In this document: piece by piece, positions 26,145-35,436 of the stretch
Layout of the letters: each line of letters opens with the position of its first letter
Position numbering within the stretch: position 1 is the first letter of the stretch
Source of the DNA: VAZQ01 sp963841105
Lineage (GTDB): Bacteria > Pseudomonadota > Alphaproteobacteria > Rhizobiales > Xanthobacteraceae
Direction: 5' to 3'
DNA length: 64,000 nucleotides
Assembly (NCBI GenBank): GCA_963841105.1
Contig: CAWJCB010000009.1
Coordinates: forward strand, 124,001 to 188,000
Position numbers and translations under genes: made by a program
Notes under the pieces: model-generated
Seen by the model: only the letters and a program-made list of their open reading frames with translations
Databases searched by the model: none
What the model was told of the DNA's origin: nothing

Positions 26145-26585
26145 CTATCGCGGTGCCGGTTTCCGATATGGCTCGTGGCAGTCGCCGCATGTCTTCCCGA
26201 TCAGCGGCACAATAACCTTGACCTCATCTACGGATTTAGCTTTGTCCCGATTATCGGCAACTACCTTGCCGAATGCCGCCATCTTCGCTTCAAAGTCGCT
26301 CTTGCTTTCCCAGATTTTCGGCAACGCCCGCGTGTCCTCACCGGGCTTTGGCGGCTCGGGGAAGAGGCCGGGCGCTTTCTGTGCGGTTTCGGCCCATTGC
26401 GCGAAGGCGGCATCTACCTTGGCCTGATCGTACGGCTCTTCGCCCTTTGCCATCTTGTTCACTGTTGCAATGTGTTGGCCATTGCCTTTCATCAGCGCCT
26501 TGCGCTGCGAGAGCGCGTCAGACTGAGCCATGACGGTTGTGATGCCGATTGCGACAGCCGCGACGGCAACCATGCTGCGAACCAT
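26145..26585 (-). CDS. cytochrome c'/c556-type
   Basis: A 146-residue exported four-helix-bundle cytochrome. The signal peptide is MVRSMVAVAAVAIGITTVMA, and the single haem site is near the C-terminus (C133-G-D-C-H137), the hallmark of cytochrome c' and c556. SQRKALMKGNGQHIATVNKM is the usual first helix. Cytochromes c' bind NO and c556 carries electrons; the Met-type sixth ligand (ALMKGNG) leans toward c556, but the call is loose. Confidence 0.84.
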   Translation of the reverse strand: MVRSMVAVAAVAIGITTVMAQSDALSQRKALMKGNGQHIATVNKMAKGEEPYDQAKVDAAFAQWAETAQKAPGLFPEPPKPGEDTRALPKIWESKSDFEAKMAAFGKVVADNRDKAKSVDEVKVIVPLIGKTCGDCHEPYRKPAPR

Positions 26586-26731
26586 TTGGTGCTCCTGGTG
26601 AGGGAAGATTGTGCGCCGGACGGCGCCTCATGCGGACATGGCGTAAACACCAGTCGCTATTCCAATATTCCGAGATCGGGTGTTTCCTATTTCACGATGC
26701 CGTGAACGCGCCCATCGAGTTGATGGCCATT

Positions 26732-29700
26732 TCAGGATCCGGCTCCGGCTTCCTCTACGGCACCTCGGTAACCCGGAGGCCTGACACGGTTCAACCGTCG
26801 GCTTGACCAGCGGGTGACCACGTAGAACACCGGCGTGAAGATCAATCCGAACAAAGTCACGCCAATCATCCCTGAGAACACCGCCGTTCCCAAGGTCTGT
26901 CTCAGCTCGGCCCCGGCGCCGACCGCCCAAACCAGGGGCGTGACGCCGAAGATAAAGGCCAGCGAGGTCATCAAGATGGGGCGCAGCCGCAGCCGTGCCG
27001 CCTCTACCGCGGCAGCAAGACGATCGCGCCCCCTGTCCTCCAGCTGTCGCGCAAACTCAACGATCAAAATTGCGTTCTTCGCAGCCAGACCAATGAGCAC
27101 AACAAATCCAACCTGCGTAAGAATGTTGTTGTCCTGACCGCGCAGGACTACCCCAATGATGGATGCGACGAGGCACATCGGAACAATCAGGATGACGGCA
27201 AGCGGCAATGTGAGACTTTCGAACTGCGCTGCGAGCATAAGAAAGACGAACACAACGGCGAGGACAAACGCGAACAAGGCGGTATTGCCGGCACGCCGTT
27301 GCTGGAATGCAAGCGTGGTCCATTCATAGCTGAACCCATCCGGCAGGATCTCGCTTGCCAGCCTTTCCATGATCTCCATCGCCTCACTCTGCGAGTAGCC
27401 GGGGGCGGCTGCTCCGTCGAGCTCTGCCGCAGGATAGAGATTGTAACGCGGCACACGATAGGGTCCGGCTATGTCGCGCACTGTGGTGAAGGAGCCGAGC
27501 GGAACGGTGCTTCCGCTCGAATTGCGCACGCGAATGTTGAGAATGTCCTTCGGACCTAGCCGATAATTGCTGTCCGCCTGCGCAGTCACGCGAAAGGTGC
27601 GACCAAATAGATTGAAGTCGTTCACATAAAGGGAGCCTATGTAGATTTGCAATGCGGCGAAGACGTCGGGCGCAGCTATGCCAAGCATCTGCGCCTTGGT
27701 GCGATCTATGTCGAGGTACAGTTCGGGGGTGGCTGTCTCGTACAATGAGAAGACCTGCGTCAGCCCAGCCATCTGTCCAGCACGGCGCATCATGGTGCCT
27801 ACTGCCGCCTGGAGAGCTTGCGGGCCTCGGCCGGCGCGATCCTCGACCATCATCCGAAATCCGCCGGCGTTACCGATCCCTTGCACTGGCGGTGGCGGAA
27901 CGACAAAGATCAACGCCTCCTGAATGGTGGCGAAACGGCGATACAACTCGGCCAAAATGGCATTAGCGGATTCGCCCGGGTCCTTGGCGCGCTCGGAGAA
28001 CGGCTTGAGCACCACGAAAAGCGCCCCTGAATTGGGAGCGTTCGTGAAAGTCGCCCCGGAGAATCCCACCACGTTGACGGCGCTTGCGACTCCCGGAACG
28101 GCGAGCGCGATCTCCACAGCACGGCGATTGACCGCGTCCGTGCGCGCAAGGGAAGCGCCGGGCGGAAGTTGGATGACGGCAATCAAATAGCCGCGGTTGA
28201 CGGCGGGAATGAACCCTGTCGGCGTTTTTCGCAGCTCATTGAGGCCAAAAGCCAGGATTCCAGCATAGGCAACGAGCATGAGCACGGGGAAGCGGACCAC
28301 GCGCCCGGCAAGCCATGCATAGCCCGCCGCGCTCCTCTCAAAACCGAAATTCAGACCCCGAAACAGCAAAAGAGCGGGACGCTGCCAAGCCACAGGCTGC
28401 TCCTGATGGTGCGGCCTTAGCAACAACGCGCAAAGCGCGGGCGACAGGGTCAGCGAGACCACCAGGGAGATGATCGTCGCCCCCGCGATGGTCAGAGCGA
28501 ACTGGCGGTAGAACTGGCCGGAAATTCCGCTGATGAACCCGGAAGGGATAAACACGGCGCAAAGAACAAGCGCAATCGCCACCAGTGCCGCGCCCACTTC
28601 ATCCATGCTCTTGATGGCGGCTTCGCGGGGTAAGAGCCCGGCAGCGATGTTTCGTTCCACATTCTCAACCACGACGATTGCATCGTCCACCACGATGCCG
28701 ACCGCCAGCACCAACCCGAACAGCGTCAGATTGTTGAGTGTGAAGCCGAATATCGCCATAAAGAAAAAAGTGCCGATCAGCGAGATCGGGATGGCGACGA
28801 GAGGAATAATGGCGGCGCGCCATGTTTGGAGAAATAGAACAACGACAAGGACAACCAGGAGAATGGCTTCTCCGATGGCTTTTTCAACCTCCTCCACTGA
28901 TTGGGCAATGAATTGGGTAGGATCGTAGATAATCGTGTGCTGCAAGCCGGGAGGGAAGCGCTTGGAGAGCTCCTCCACTGTGGACCGAATCGTCTGCGCC
29001 GTGGAGAGCGCATTCGAGCCGGGGCGCTGAAATACCGCCAGCGCCACAGCGGGCTCGACATTGAGATAGGAGTTAGACGAATAGTCGAGTGCGGCAAGCT
29101 CAATCTTGGCGACATCGCGCAACCGGACTACGGCCGACGGTGTCTGCTTTACGACTATGGAGCCGAACTCCTCAGGCTGCGCCAATCGTCCAAGCGTTTT
29201 CACCGCGATTTGAAAAGCGCCGGGATTCTCGATCGGCGGCTGATTGAGCACGCCCGAGGCAACCTGAATGTTCTGGCCCTGCATCGCGAGATTCACATCC
29301 GCGGCGGTAAGCCCCAGCGACTGCAAGCGATCCGGGTCAAGCCAGACGCGCATGGCGTAGTCGCGGCTACCGAACACGGTGATTGAGCCGACCCCATCGA
29401 TACGGGTGAGCCTGTCCTTGATCTCCAACGTCGCGTAGTTCGAGATGAAGAGTGTGTCGCGCGATTTGTCGGGTGAATAGAGGTGGACGACCATCATAAG
29501 GTCGGGCGAGCTTTTGTTGACGGTGACGCCGACTTGACGAACATCCGCAGGAAGTCGCGGCTGGGCGATGGCGACCCAATTCTGCACCTGCACCTGCGCA
29601 ATATCGAGATTGGTGCCGAGCTCGAAGCTCACTGCAATGGTAAAACGCCCGTCGGCAGACGAGTTGGACGAGATATAAAGCAGGTTCTCGACGCCATTAA

Positions 29701-29911
29701 TTTGCTCCTCCATGGGCGCAACCACCGTCGCGGCGACGACATCGGCGCTCGCGCCTGGGTATTGACCCGTAACATTGATGATGGGCGGAGCAATCTCCGG
29801 ATATTGCGCGACCGGCAGACGGGCGTAAGCCACAGCCCCCAGGATCACCATGATGATCGAAAGAACCGAGGCGAAGATCGGCCGGTCAATGAAGAAATGT
29901 GAGAGCCGCAT
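26732..29911 (-). CDS. RND multidrug efflux pump, HAE1 (AcrB/MexB) family
   Basis: A 1059-residue inner-membrane proton/drug antiporter of normal length. It opens MRLSHFFIDRPIFASVLSII. The proton-relay pair is in VVDDAIVVVENVERN and the matching Lys in LAAKNAILIVEFARQLED. The periplasmic pore and docking domains lie between the two sets of six membrane helices. It works as a trimer with the adaptor encoded 63 nt upstream and an outer-membrane channel. That channel (TolC type) is not encoded here, so the pump must borrow one. No regulator gene is adjacent. Confidence 0.93.
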   Translation of the reverse strand: MRLSHFFIDRPIFASVLSIIMVILGAVAYARLPVAQYPEIAPPIINVTGQYPGASADVVAATVVAPMEEQINGVENLLYISSNSSADGRFTIAVSFELGTNLDIAQVQVQNWVAIAQPRLPADVRQVGVTVNKSSPDLMMVVHLYSPDKSRDTLFISNYATLEIKDRLTRIDGVGSITVFGSRDYAMRVWLDPDRLQSLGLTAADVNLAMQGQNIQVASGVLNQPPIENPGAFQIAVKTLGRLAQPEEFGSIVVKQTPSAVVRLRDVAKIELAALDYSSNSYLNVEPAVALAVFQRPGSNALSTAQTIRSTVEELSKRFPPGLQHTIIYDPTQFIAQSVEEVEKAIGEAILLVVLVVVLFLQTWRAAIIPLVAIPISLIGTFFFMAIFGFTLNNLTLFGLVLAVGIVVDDAIVVVENVERNIAAGLLPREAAIKSMDEVGAALVAIALVLCAVFIPSGFISGISGQFYRQFALTIAGATIISLVVSLTLSPALCALLLRPHHQEQPVAWQRPALLLFRGLNFGFERSAAGYAWLAGRVVRFPVLMLVAYAGILAFGLNELRKTPTGFIPAVNRGYLIAVIQLPPGASLARTDAVNRRAVEIALAVPGVASAVNVVGFSGATFTNAPNSGALFVVLKPFSERAKDPGESANAILAELYRRFATIQEALIFVVPPPPVQGIGNAGGFRMMVEDRAGRGPQALQAAVGTMMRRAGQMAGLTQVFSLYETATPELYLDIDRTKAQMLGIAAPDVFAALQIYIGSLYVNDFNLFGRTFRVTAQADSNYRLGPKDILNIRVRNSSGSTVPLGSFTTVRDIAGPYRVPRYNLYPAAELDGAAAPGYSQSEAMEIMERLASEILPDGFSYEWTTLAFQQRRAGNTALFAFVLAVVFVFLMLAAQFESLTLPLAVILIVPMCLVASIIGVVLRGQDNNILTQVGFVVLIGLAAKNAILIVEFARQLEDRGRDRLAAAVEAARLRLRPILMTSLAFIFGVTPLVWAVGAGAELRQTLGTAVFSGMIGVTLFGLIFTPVFYVVTRWSSRRLNRVRPPGYRGAVEEAGAGS

Positions 29912-29974
29912 GGGGTGACTTCCTGACGGGTCTCAATCCTTGCGAAGCGGGCTTGGGCTTGCCAAAACTTTCGC

Positions 29975-31168
29975 TCACTCGCTCTTAACGGCGGGTGCGC
30001 TTGCCTGCGGCGAACCCGCTTGCTCCTGCGGTATCACCTTGGCGCCCAAGCGGGCCTGGATCAGCCCATTGACAATGACCGTGTCCTCGGAAGAAAGACC
30101 GCTCTTGATCACTCGCAAGCCATCGACCAACTCTCCGATGGTCACATATCTCTGCACCACGATGTTTTCACCGCCAAGGATAAGCACGTATTTTTTCGAC
30201 TGCTCCGTGCCAATGGCGACATCGGGCAGCAGCAATGCCTGATAGGCTGCTGAGCCCGGAACCTGCACACGCGCGAACATACCGGGAGTGAAAAGCCCAT
30301 CGGTGTTGGAAAACTGAGCGCGGGCGCGGATTGTCCCAGTTGCACGGTCGATCACATTATCGACGAAATCCATCCGCCCGTGATGTGAAAAGTCGGGCTC
30401 GTCGATCAGCTTGGCTTTTACCCCTGCGTCGCCGCGGCCGGTGACATCCTTATGCCCACCCTTCGCGAGCCGCTCGTAGCGCAGGAGCGAAGCCTCATCG
30501 AATGTGAATTCTAACCGGATCGGATCGGTGGAGACGATGGTCGCCAGGAGAGTCGTGCCGCCGGTACCGCCGGTCACCAGATTGCCCGGTGTCACTCGAC
30601 GATCGCCGATGCGTCCACTCACCGGAGCCCGCAGCTCGGTAAATTCGAGATCAAGGGATGCCTGACGAAGCATGGCCTCGTTCGCCGCGACGGCGGCTTG
30701 CGCATTACGAAACATCTGCGCGCGCTGCTGGAATACCTGCTCGCTGATGGTCCGCTCTCGCATCAACTGCTGGCCACGGGCAAGATCAGCTTCGGCAAAG
30801 GCGAGATTTGACCTTGCCGTTTCGAGATTAGCGCTGGCTTGCGCGGATGTATTCTGGAACGACCGCTTGTCGATGGTGAACAGAATGTCGCCTTGCTTGA
30901 CGTACTGCCCATCCTGGAAATGCACCTTGTCAAGATAGCCCGAAACGCGTGCGCGGATCTCGACCGAATCGACGGCGACGAAGCGGCCGACATACTCATC
31001 CTGGTCGACAATGGTGCGCACGATCGGCTTCGCGACGGTGACCTTGGGCGGCTGCGGCGCAGGCTGGGGTTTCTGCGCCTCACCGCATCCCGCAAGAAAG
31101 ATGGCCAAGCCCGCTGGGGCGAGAGCCGCGGCTCGGATGGGTGAAATCGAATTCAAGAAAAATGACAT
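29975..31168 (-). CDS. RND efflux periplasmic adaptor (membrane fusion) lipoprotein
   Basis: A 397-residue adaptor. A lipobox (IFLAGC) at about residues 23-28 predicts a lipid-anchored N-terminus. The family order is visible: a lipoyl half-motif (EIRARVSGYLDKVHFQDGQY), an alpha hairpin (residues about 100-170), the second lipoyl half (LRAPVSGRIGDRRVTPGNLV), and beta-barrel and membrane-proximal domains. It links the RND pump to an outer-membrane channel. It is the first gene of a two-gene operon with the pump. Confidence 0.93.
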   Translation of the reverse strand: MSFFLNSISPIRAAALAPAGLAIFLAGCGEAQKPQPAPQPPKVTVAKPIVRTIVDQDEYVGRFVAVDSVEIRARVSGYLDKVHFQDGQYVKQGDILFTIDKRSFQNTSAQASANLETARSNLAFAEADLARGQQLMRERTISEQVFQQRAQMFRNAQAAVAANEAMLRQASLDLEFTELRAPVSGRIGDRRVTPGNLVTGGTGGTTLLATIVSTDPIRLEFTFDEASLLRYERLAKGGHKDVTGRGDAGVKAKLIDEPDFSHHGRMDFVDNVIDRATGTIRARAQFSNTDGLFTPGMFARVQVPGSAAYQALLLPDVAIGTEQSKKYVLILGGENIVVQRYVTIGELVDGLRVIKSGLSSEDTVIVNGLIQARLGAKVIPQEQAGSPQASAPAVKSE

Positions 31169-31524
31169 GAGCAGGACCAGAGTTTGGTAATCATGCGATC
31201 GTCAGCGTCGTGTGAGCCGAGGAAACCTCTATTCTTGAGTAGGGACCCGATAGCGTCGTTGCGCCGCCAACTCGCTGGCGGCGGGACGGCGCGAACAGCT
31301 TTATGCATGTCAACAACTACTCGCAACCTGAAAATGTGAGAATCATCCGCGCGGGACGGCACAGGTGTCAGCTCGCACAGCGACCGCGTAAAAGGCGGTG
31401 AGCGAAGCGCAGTTGCAGAGGCCGTGACATTTATGCTTGAAATTTGCGCATCCCTTCGCCAATAGGGGTGCGGCGATGAACGGCTTTTATTGGCGGTTTG
31501 TCGAAAACAAGCTCTGTGTACCGA
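31169..31524. other. intergenic region upstream of the efflux operon
   Basis: About 350 nt between the divergently transcribed efflux operon and the YbhN-like gene. No gene is supported. GCGGGACGGC occurs twice (near 31280 and 31350). No operator was recognised. Confidence 0.4.
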
Positions 31525-32508
31525 ATGATCGTGGCGAGCAGACGGCGTAGAATCGATAAGCTCGCGATTGTGGCGTTAAAGCTGGTCGTAACCGGCTTTT
31601 GCTTCTGGTATCTGTCCTGGCAAATCGACTTCCGCCAGGTTATTTCCTCCATTCCGCATCTGGAATTTCGCTGGGCCGCCTTCGCAACGGCGCTGGTGAT
31701 GCTCCAGATTCCACTTGTCGCCACGCGTTGGCGTGAGATCTTGCATGTGCTCGGGGCCATTACTGAGCGAACCACGAACGCATCAATCGTTGCAATAACG
31801 GCTATCGGCATTTTCTTTGCGCAGGTGCTCCCGAGCGTGCTGGGAGAAGGCATTCGGGCTTGGCTCATCGTTCGCCTTGGTTGCGCTTGGCGAACCGCCG
31901 TCACCAGCGTTGTTATCGATCGCGCGATCGGCGCTGCGCTCCTCATCGCAGGTGGGTTCTTTATCCTTCTGCTGCCGTCCGGCCTAACCGCACTTGGCGA
32001 ATATCGCGAAACGGTGCTGATAATCTACGGCGCTCTGTTGCTTCTCGGAGCTGGCGGGTTTCTCCTGCTGCCCCAGCTTATTCGCCTGCTTGGGCGAATG
32101 GCGTATTTGCGATGGATGGCCTTATTGGCGATAGACGCACGTCGGGTTGTTATTTCGCCCCGGGGGTTTGCTATTTTGAGCATCGCGTGCGTCATTCATG
32201 CACTCACCATCCTTATTGTTTGGTCGCTTGGACGAGCACAGGGATTAATCCTGCCGCCTTCAGATGCCGCAGTCCTGTTTGTGGTGGTGATCGGAGTGGC
32301 ACTGGCGCCGATATCCATCAATGGGTGGGGGCTGCGTGAGCTGGCCGTCGTGGCTCTGCTCGGTCGTTACGGGGTCCCACCGGAGCAAGCCCTCGTTTTT
32401 TCGGTATGCTTCGGACTTGTGCTGGCGGCGGGATCGTTACCAGGAGCGGCAGCCTGGCTCTTGTATACGCTTGCGGCGCCGAAGCAGTCCGTCGAGTGCA
32501 CGCGATGA
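31525..32508 (+). CDS. YbhN/AglD2-type integral membrane protein (lysylphosphatidylglycerol synthase TM family)
   Basis: About 327 residues with 7-8 hydrophobic helices. The pattern LVVTGFCFWYLSWQIDFRQV…, VATRWREILHVLG, FFAQVLPSVLGEGIRAWLI and PISINGWGLRELA is that of the LPG synthase membrane domain family (UPF0104). These proteins lie in glycan and lipid export loci and are thought to flip lipid-linked precursors. Here it starts the polysaccharide locus. A TTG 27 nt upstream is an alternative start. Base composition is more AT-rich than the genes around it. Confidence 0.78.
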   Translation: MIVASRRRRIDKLAIVALKLVVTGFCFWYLSWQIDFRQVISSIPHLEFRWAAFATALVMLQIPLVATRWREILHVLGAITERTTNASIVAITAIGIFFAQVLPSVLGEGIRAWLIVRLGCAWRTAVTSVVIDRAIGAALLIAGGFFILLLPSGLTALGEYRETVLIIYGALLLLGAGGFLLLPQLIRLLGRMAYLRWMALLAIDARRVVISPRGFAILSIACVIHALTILIVWSLGRAQGLILPPSDAAVLFVVVIGVALAPISINGWGLRELAVVALLGRYGVPPEQALVFSVCFGLVLAAGSLPGAAAWLLYTLAAPKQSVECTR

Positions 32509-32606
32509 ATACAAACGTGCCCGCGGACATCAAACCGGCGGCGGCGTCTTATTCAATGAGGAATCCATGCAAGCCATACGAATGAATGTTGAAGGAACAT
32601 TTTGAA

Positions 32607-33690
32607 ATGGCGACGGGATCATCACCAAAGGTCGCTTTGATCTCCGGCGCCACCGGACAGGACGGCGCCTATCTCGCCGAGCTCCTGCTCGGCAAAGGTT
32701 ATGTGGTTCACGGCATTAAGCGCCGGTCGTCGTCCTTCAACACCGAACGGATAGACCACCTCATTCACGACCCGCACGAGCAAGGCGTTGCATTTCATTT
32801 GCACTATGGCGATGTCACGGATGCAACCAATATCATCCGCATCGTTCAGGAGACGCAGCCTCACGAGATCTACAATCTCGCGGCGCAATCGCACGTTCAG
32901 GTCTCCTTCGAGACGCCGGAATATACGGCAAACGCCGATGCTCTTGGCACGTTGCGTCTGCTCGAGGCTATTCGCATATTGGGCCTGGAAAAAACGACGC
33001 GCTTCTATCAGGCATCCACATCCGAGCTCTTCGGCAAGGTTCAAGAGATCCCGCAGAAGGAAACAACCCCTTTCTACCCGCGCTCCCCATACGCGGCGGC
33101 GAAGCTCTATGCTCACTGGATCACCATCAACTATCGTGAGGCCTACGGCCTGCACGCATCGAGCGGAATACTGTTCAATCACGAAAGCCCGATTCGAGGC
33201 GAGACATTCGTCACCCGCAAGATCACGCGTGCGGTGGCATCGATCAAGCACGGCCTGCAGGAGAAGCTATTCCTCGGCAATCTGGATGCCTTGCGCGATT
33301 GGGGCCATGCCCGTGATTTTGTCGAGGGCATGTGGCTCATGCTGCAACAGGACGAGCCTGACGATTACGTGCTTGCAACCGGCGAAAGTCACTCCGTGCG
33401 TGAATTCGTGGAAAGGGCCTTTGCCCATATTGAGGTGACCATCGCATGGCAAGGCGCCGGCGCGGCAGAGAAGGGCCTTGATAAGTCAACAGGAAAAGTG
33501 CTTGTGGAAATCGATCCTCGCTATTTCCGTCCCACCGAGGTCGATCAGCTCCTGGGAGATGCGAGCAAAGCTCGCAGCAAGCTCCGCTGGCACCACAAGA
33601 ACTCGCTTCGAAACGCTTGTTCGAGACATGGTGGAAGCCGACATCGCGGCGGTTCGCAGAGAGCAGGAACGCCGAAATCGCTACTCCTGA
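32607..33690 (+). pseudogene. gmd: GDP-mannose 4,6-dehydratase, frameshifted near the C-terminus
   Basis: The enzyme converts GDP-mannose to GDP-4-keto-6-deoxymannose, precursor of GDP-fucose, rhamnose or perosamine. The cofactor motif ISGATGQDGAYLAELLL, the substrate segment FNHESPIRGETFVTRKITRA and the catalytic SPYAAAKLYAHW (Tyr-x3-Lys) are intact. At about 33600 the frame changes by +1: the first frame degenerates after LRWHHKN, while the other continues TRFETLVRDMVEADIAAVRR to a stop at 33690, the normal family end. Removing one A from GAAC at 33599-33602 restores it. manC downstream on the other strand would supply GDP-mannose. No fucose synthase is in the window. Confidence 0.85.
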
Positions 33691-33715
33691 TGGGCACGAA
33701 GCTCACATCGGGGGG

Positions 33716-33876
33716 CCAGTGTCCCGATTCCGAAGATCGCAAGCGCTTACGGCATTCTCTGATGCGAACTTCGAAGGGACACTGGCAACTTTATGGTTCT
33801 AGTGCGGTTTTGAATTTGAAGTTCCTACACGAGCTTGCGGCAACAAACGTTAGGAACTTCAAATTCACCGCACTAG
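33716..33876 (+). repeat. composite palindromic repeat, copy 1 (modules A then B)
   Basis: Module A (33716-33785) has CCAGTGTCCC…GGGACACTGG arms with inner GATTCCGAAG/ACTTCGAA arms. Module B (33799-33876) has CTAGTGCGG…CCGCACTAG outer arms and GAAGTTCCTA/TAGGAACTTC inner arms. The pair reappears at 36664-36835 in reverse orientation. The end of module B overlaps the last codons and stop of manC. Confidence 0.8.
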
Positions 33877-35295
33877 CGCCTGCCGCCCATAAACGTCATC
33901 GAGGCGAACGATATCGTCCTCGCCGACATAGCTGCCGACTTGTACCTCAATCAGTTCCAGGGGAATCTTGCCTGGATTGGCGAGCCTATGAATGCTGCCA
34001 ATCGGGATATACATCGACTCGTTCTCATGGACGGCGCTGACCATATCGTTGACGGTGACCTCCGCGGTTCCTTGCACCACGACCCAATGCTCCGACCTGT
34101 GATAATGCTTTTGCAGGGAAAGCGTGCTGCCCGGCTTAACGACGATACGCTTGACCCGATATCGCTTGGCGATGTCCACATCCTGATAATACCCCCAAGG
34201 CCGGTAGATGCGGCGGTGCTCGATCGCGGCGCGATGGTTCTGCGCCTTGAGCCGTTCGACAAGTCCCTTTACCTCCTCCGCTTTCGCCCGGGTGGTGACG
34301 AGCACCGCGTCTGCCGTCGCAACGACGATCGCGTCGTCGAGCCCCATCACGGTGGTGAGCATCGATTCCTCGGAACGCACAAGACTATTACGCGTATCCA
34401 TCAAAACGACCGGGCCCTCGGTCGCATTCCCAGCGGCGTCGCGGTCGACGATGTCCAAAACCGTGCTCCAGCTGCCAATATCCGACCAGCCCAGATCAGC
34501 CGGCACCACAACGGCGCGCTTCGTGCGTTCCATGACCGCATAGTCAATTGATTTCTTGGGCGCACGAGCAAAGGGCTCGGCTGCCAGCCTCAAAAAGTCG
34601 AGATCGCGCGCCGAGCTCGCGACCGATGCCTTCGCGGCTTGCGCCATAAGCGGCTCGAAATGCTCGATTTCCTCCCACATCGTGCGAGCGTGAAAGAGGA
34701 AATTGCCGCTATTCCAGAAATAATGCTCGGAAACATATTTGGCAGCCGTCGGGGCATCCGGTTTCTCGACGAAGGCCTCCACTTCGCGCACGAACGCCCC
34801 GTTGAGCTGCTTTCCGGGACGGATATAACCGTAGTTGGTGGCTGCGTAGGTCGGATGAATGCCGAAGGTCACGATGCGGCCCTCCGCCGCGCTCAGCGCG
34901 GCGGAGCGACATGCTTCGCGAAACTCGTCGAGTTTGCTGATGACGTGATCTGCCGCGAGCACCAGCACGAGAGCATCGGCGCTGCGCTCGAGCGCAAGCG
35001 CAGCAGAGACCGCGACCGCGGGGCCGGAATCGCGACGCATCGGTTCCAGCACGATGTCCGCTACGATGCCGCAATCGCGTAGCTGCTCGGCGACGACGAA
35101 GCGAAACTCTGCATTCGTGATAACGAGAGGCCGATCAAACAATTCGGGGTCGCGAACACGCCCCATCACCTGCTGAAACGTTGAGGTCTGGCCGATGAGC
35201 GGCACGAACTGCTTCGGCATGCTCTCACGCGAAACCGGCCACAGCCTTGTTCCGGCTCCCCCACACATGATCACCGGAATGATTCTGGCCGGCAT
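33865..35295 (-). CDS. manC: mannose-1-phosphate guanylyltransferase / mannose-6-phosphate isomerase
   Basis: A 476-residue bifunctional enzyme. The N-terminal nucleotidyltransferase carries VIMCGGAGTRLWPVSRE and FVEKPD; the C-terminal cupin isomerase domain carries KPGSTLSLQKHYHRSEHWVV. It makes GDP-mannose from mannose-1-phosphate and interconverts fructose- and mannose-6-phosphate, feeding Gmd and mannosyltransferases. The last three codons and the TGA stop (LVR*) lie in the end of a palindromic repeat, so the native C-terminus was probably altered by repeat insertion. The upstream glycosyltransferase gene (same strand) is about 140 nt away. Confidence 0.92.
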   Translation of the reverse strand: MPARIIPVIMCGGAGTRLWPVSRESMPKQFVPLIGQTSTFQQVMGRVRDPELFDRPLVITNAEFRFVVAEQLRDCGIVADIVLEPMRRDSGPAVAVSAALALERSADALVLVLAADHVISKLDEFREACRSAALSAAEGRIVTFGIHPTYAATNYGYIRPGKQLNGAFVREVEAFVEKPDAPTAAKYVSEHYFWNSGNFLFHARTMWEEIEHFEPLMAQAAKASVASSARDLDFLRLAAEPFARAPKKSIDYAVMERTKRAVVVPADLGWSDIGSWSTVLDIVDRDAAGNATEGPVVLMDTRNSLVRSEESMLTTVMGLDDAIVVATADAVLVTTRAKAEEVKGLVERLKAQNHRAAIEHRRIYRPWGYYQDVDIAKRYRVKRIVVKPGSTLSLQKHYHRSEHWVVVQGTAEVTVNDMVSAVHENESMYIPIGSIHRLANPGKIPLELIEVQVGSYVGEDDIVRLDDVYGRQALVR

Positions 35296-35436
35296 CAGTC
35301 CAAGCTCCTTCGAGAAGTCACCAGCAAAGTGCTTAAGCTTAGTCTATCCTGGGCGGGATTACCCCGAATTCGAGCATTTGCGATGAGAGCACAACTTATC
35401 CTGGACGGGCATTGTATCGCAAATGAGAGCTCAAAG

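Noticed and set aside
33716..33876. CRISPR-like or transposon interpretation of the composite repeat
   Set aside because: There are only isolated palindromes without regular spacing, spacers, cas genes or a transposase; a REP/MITE-like element fits better.
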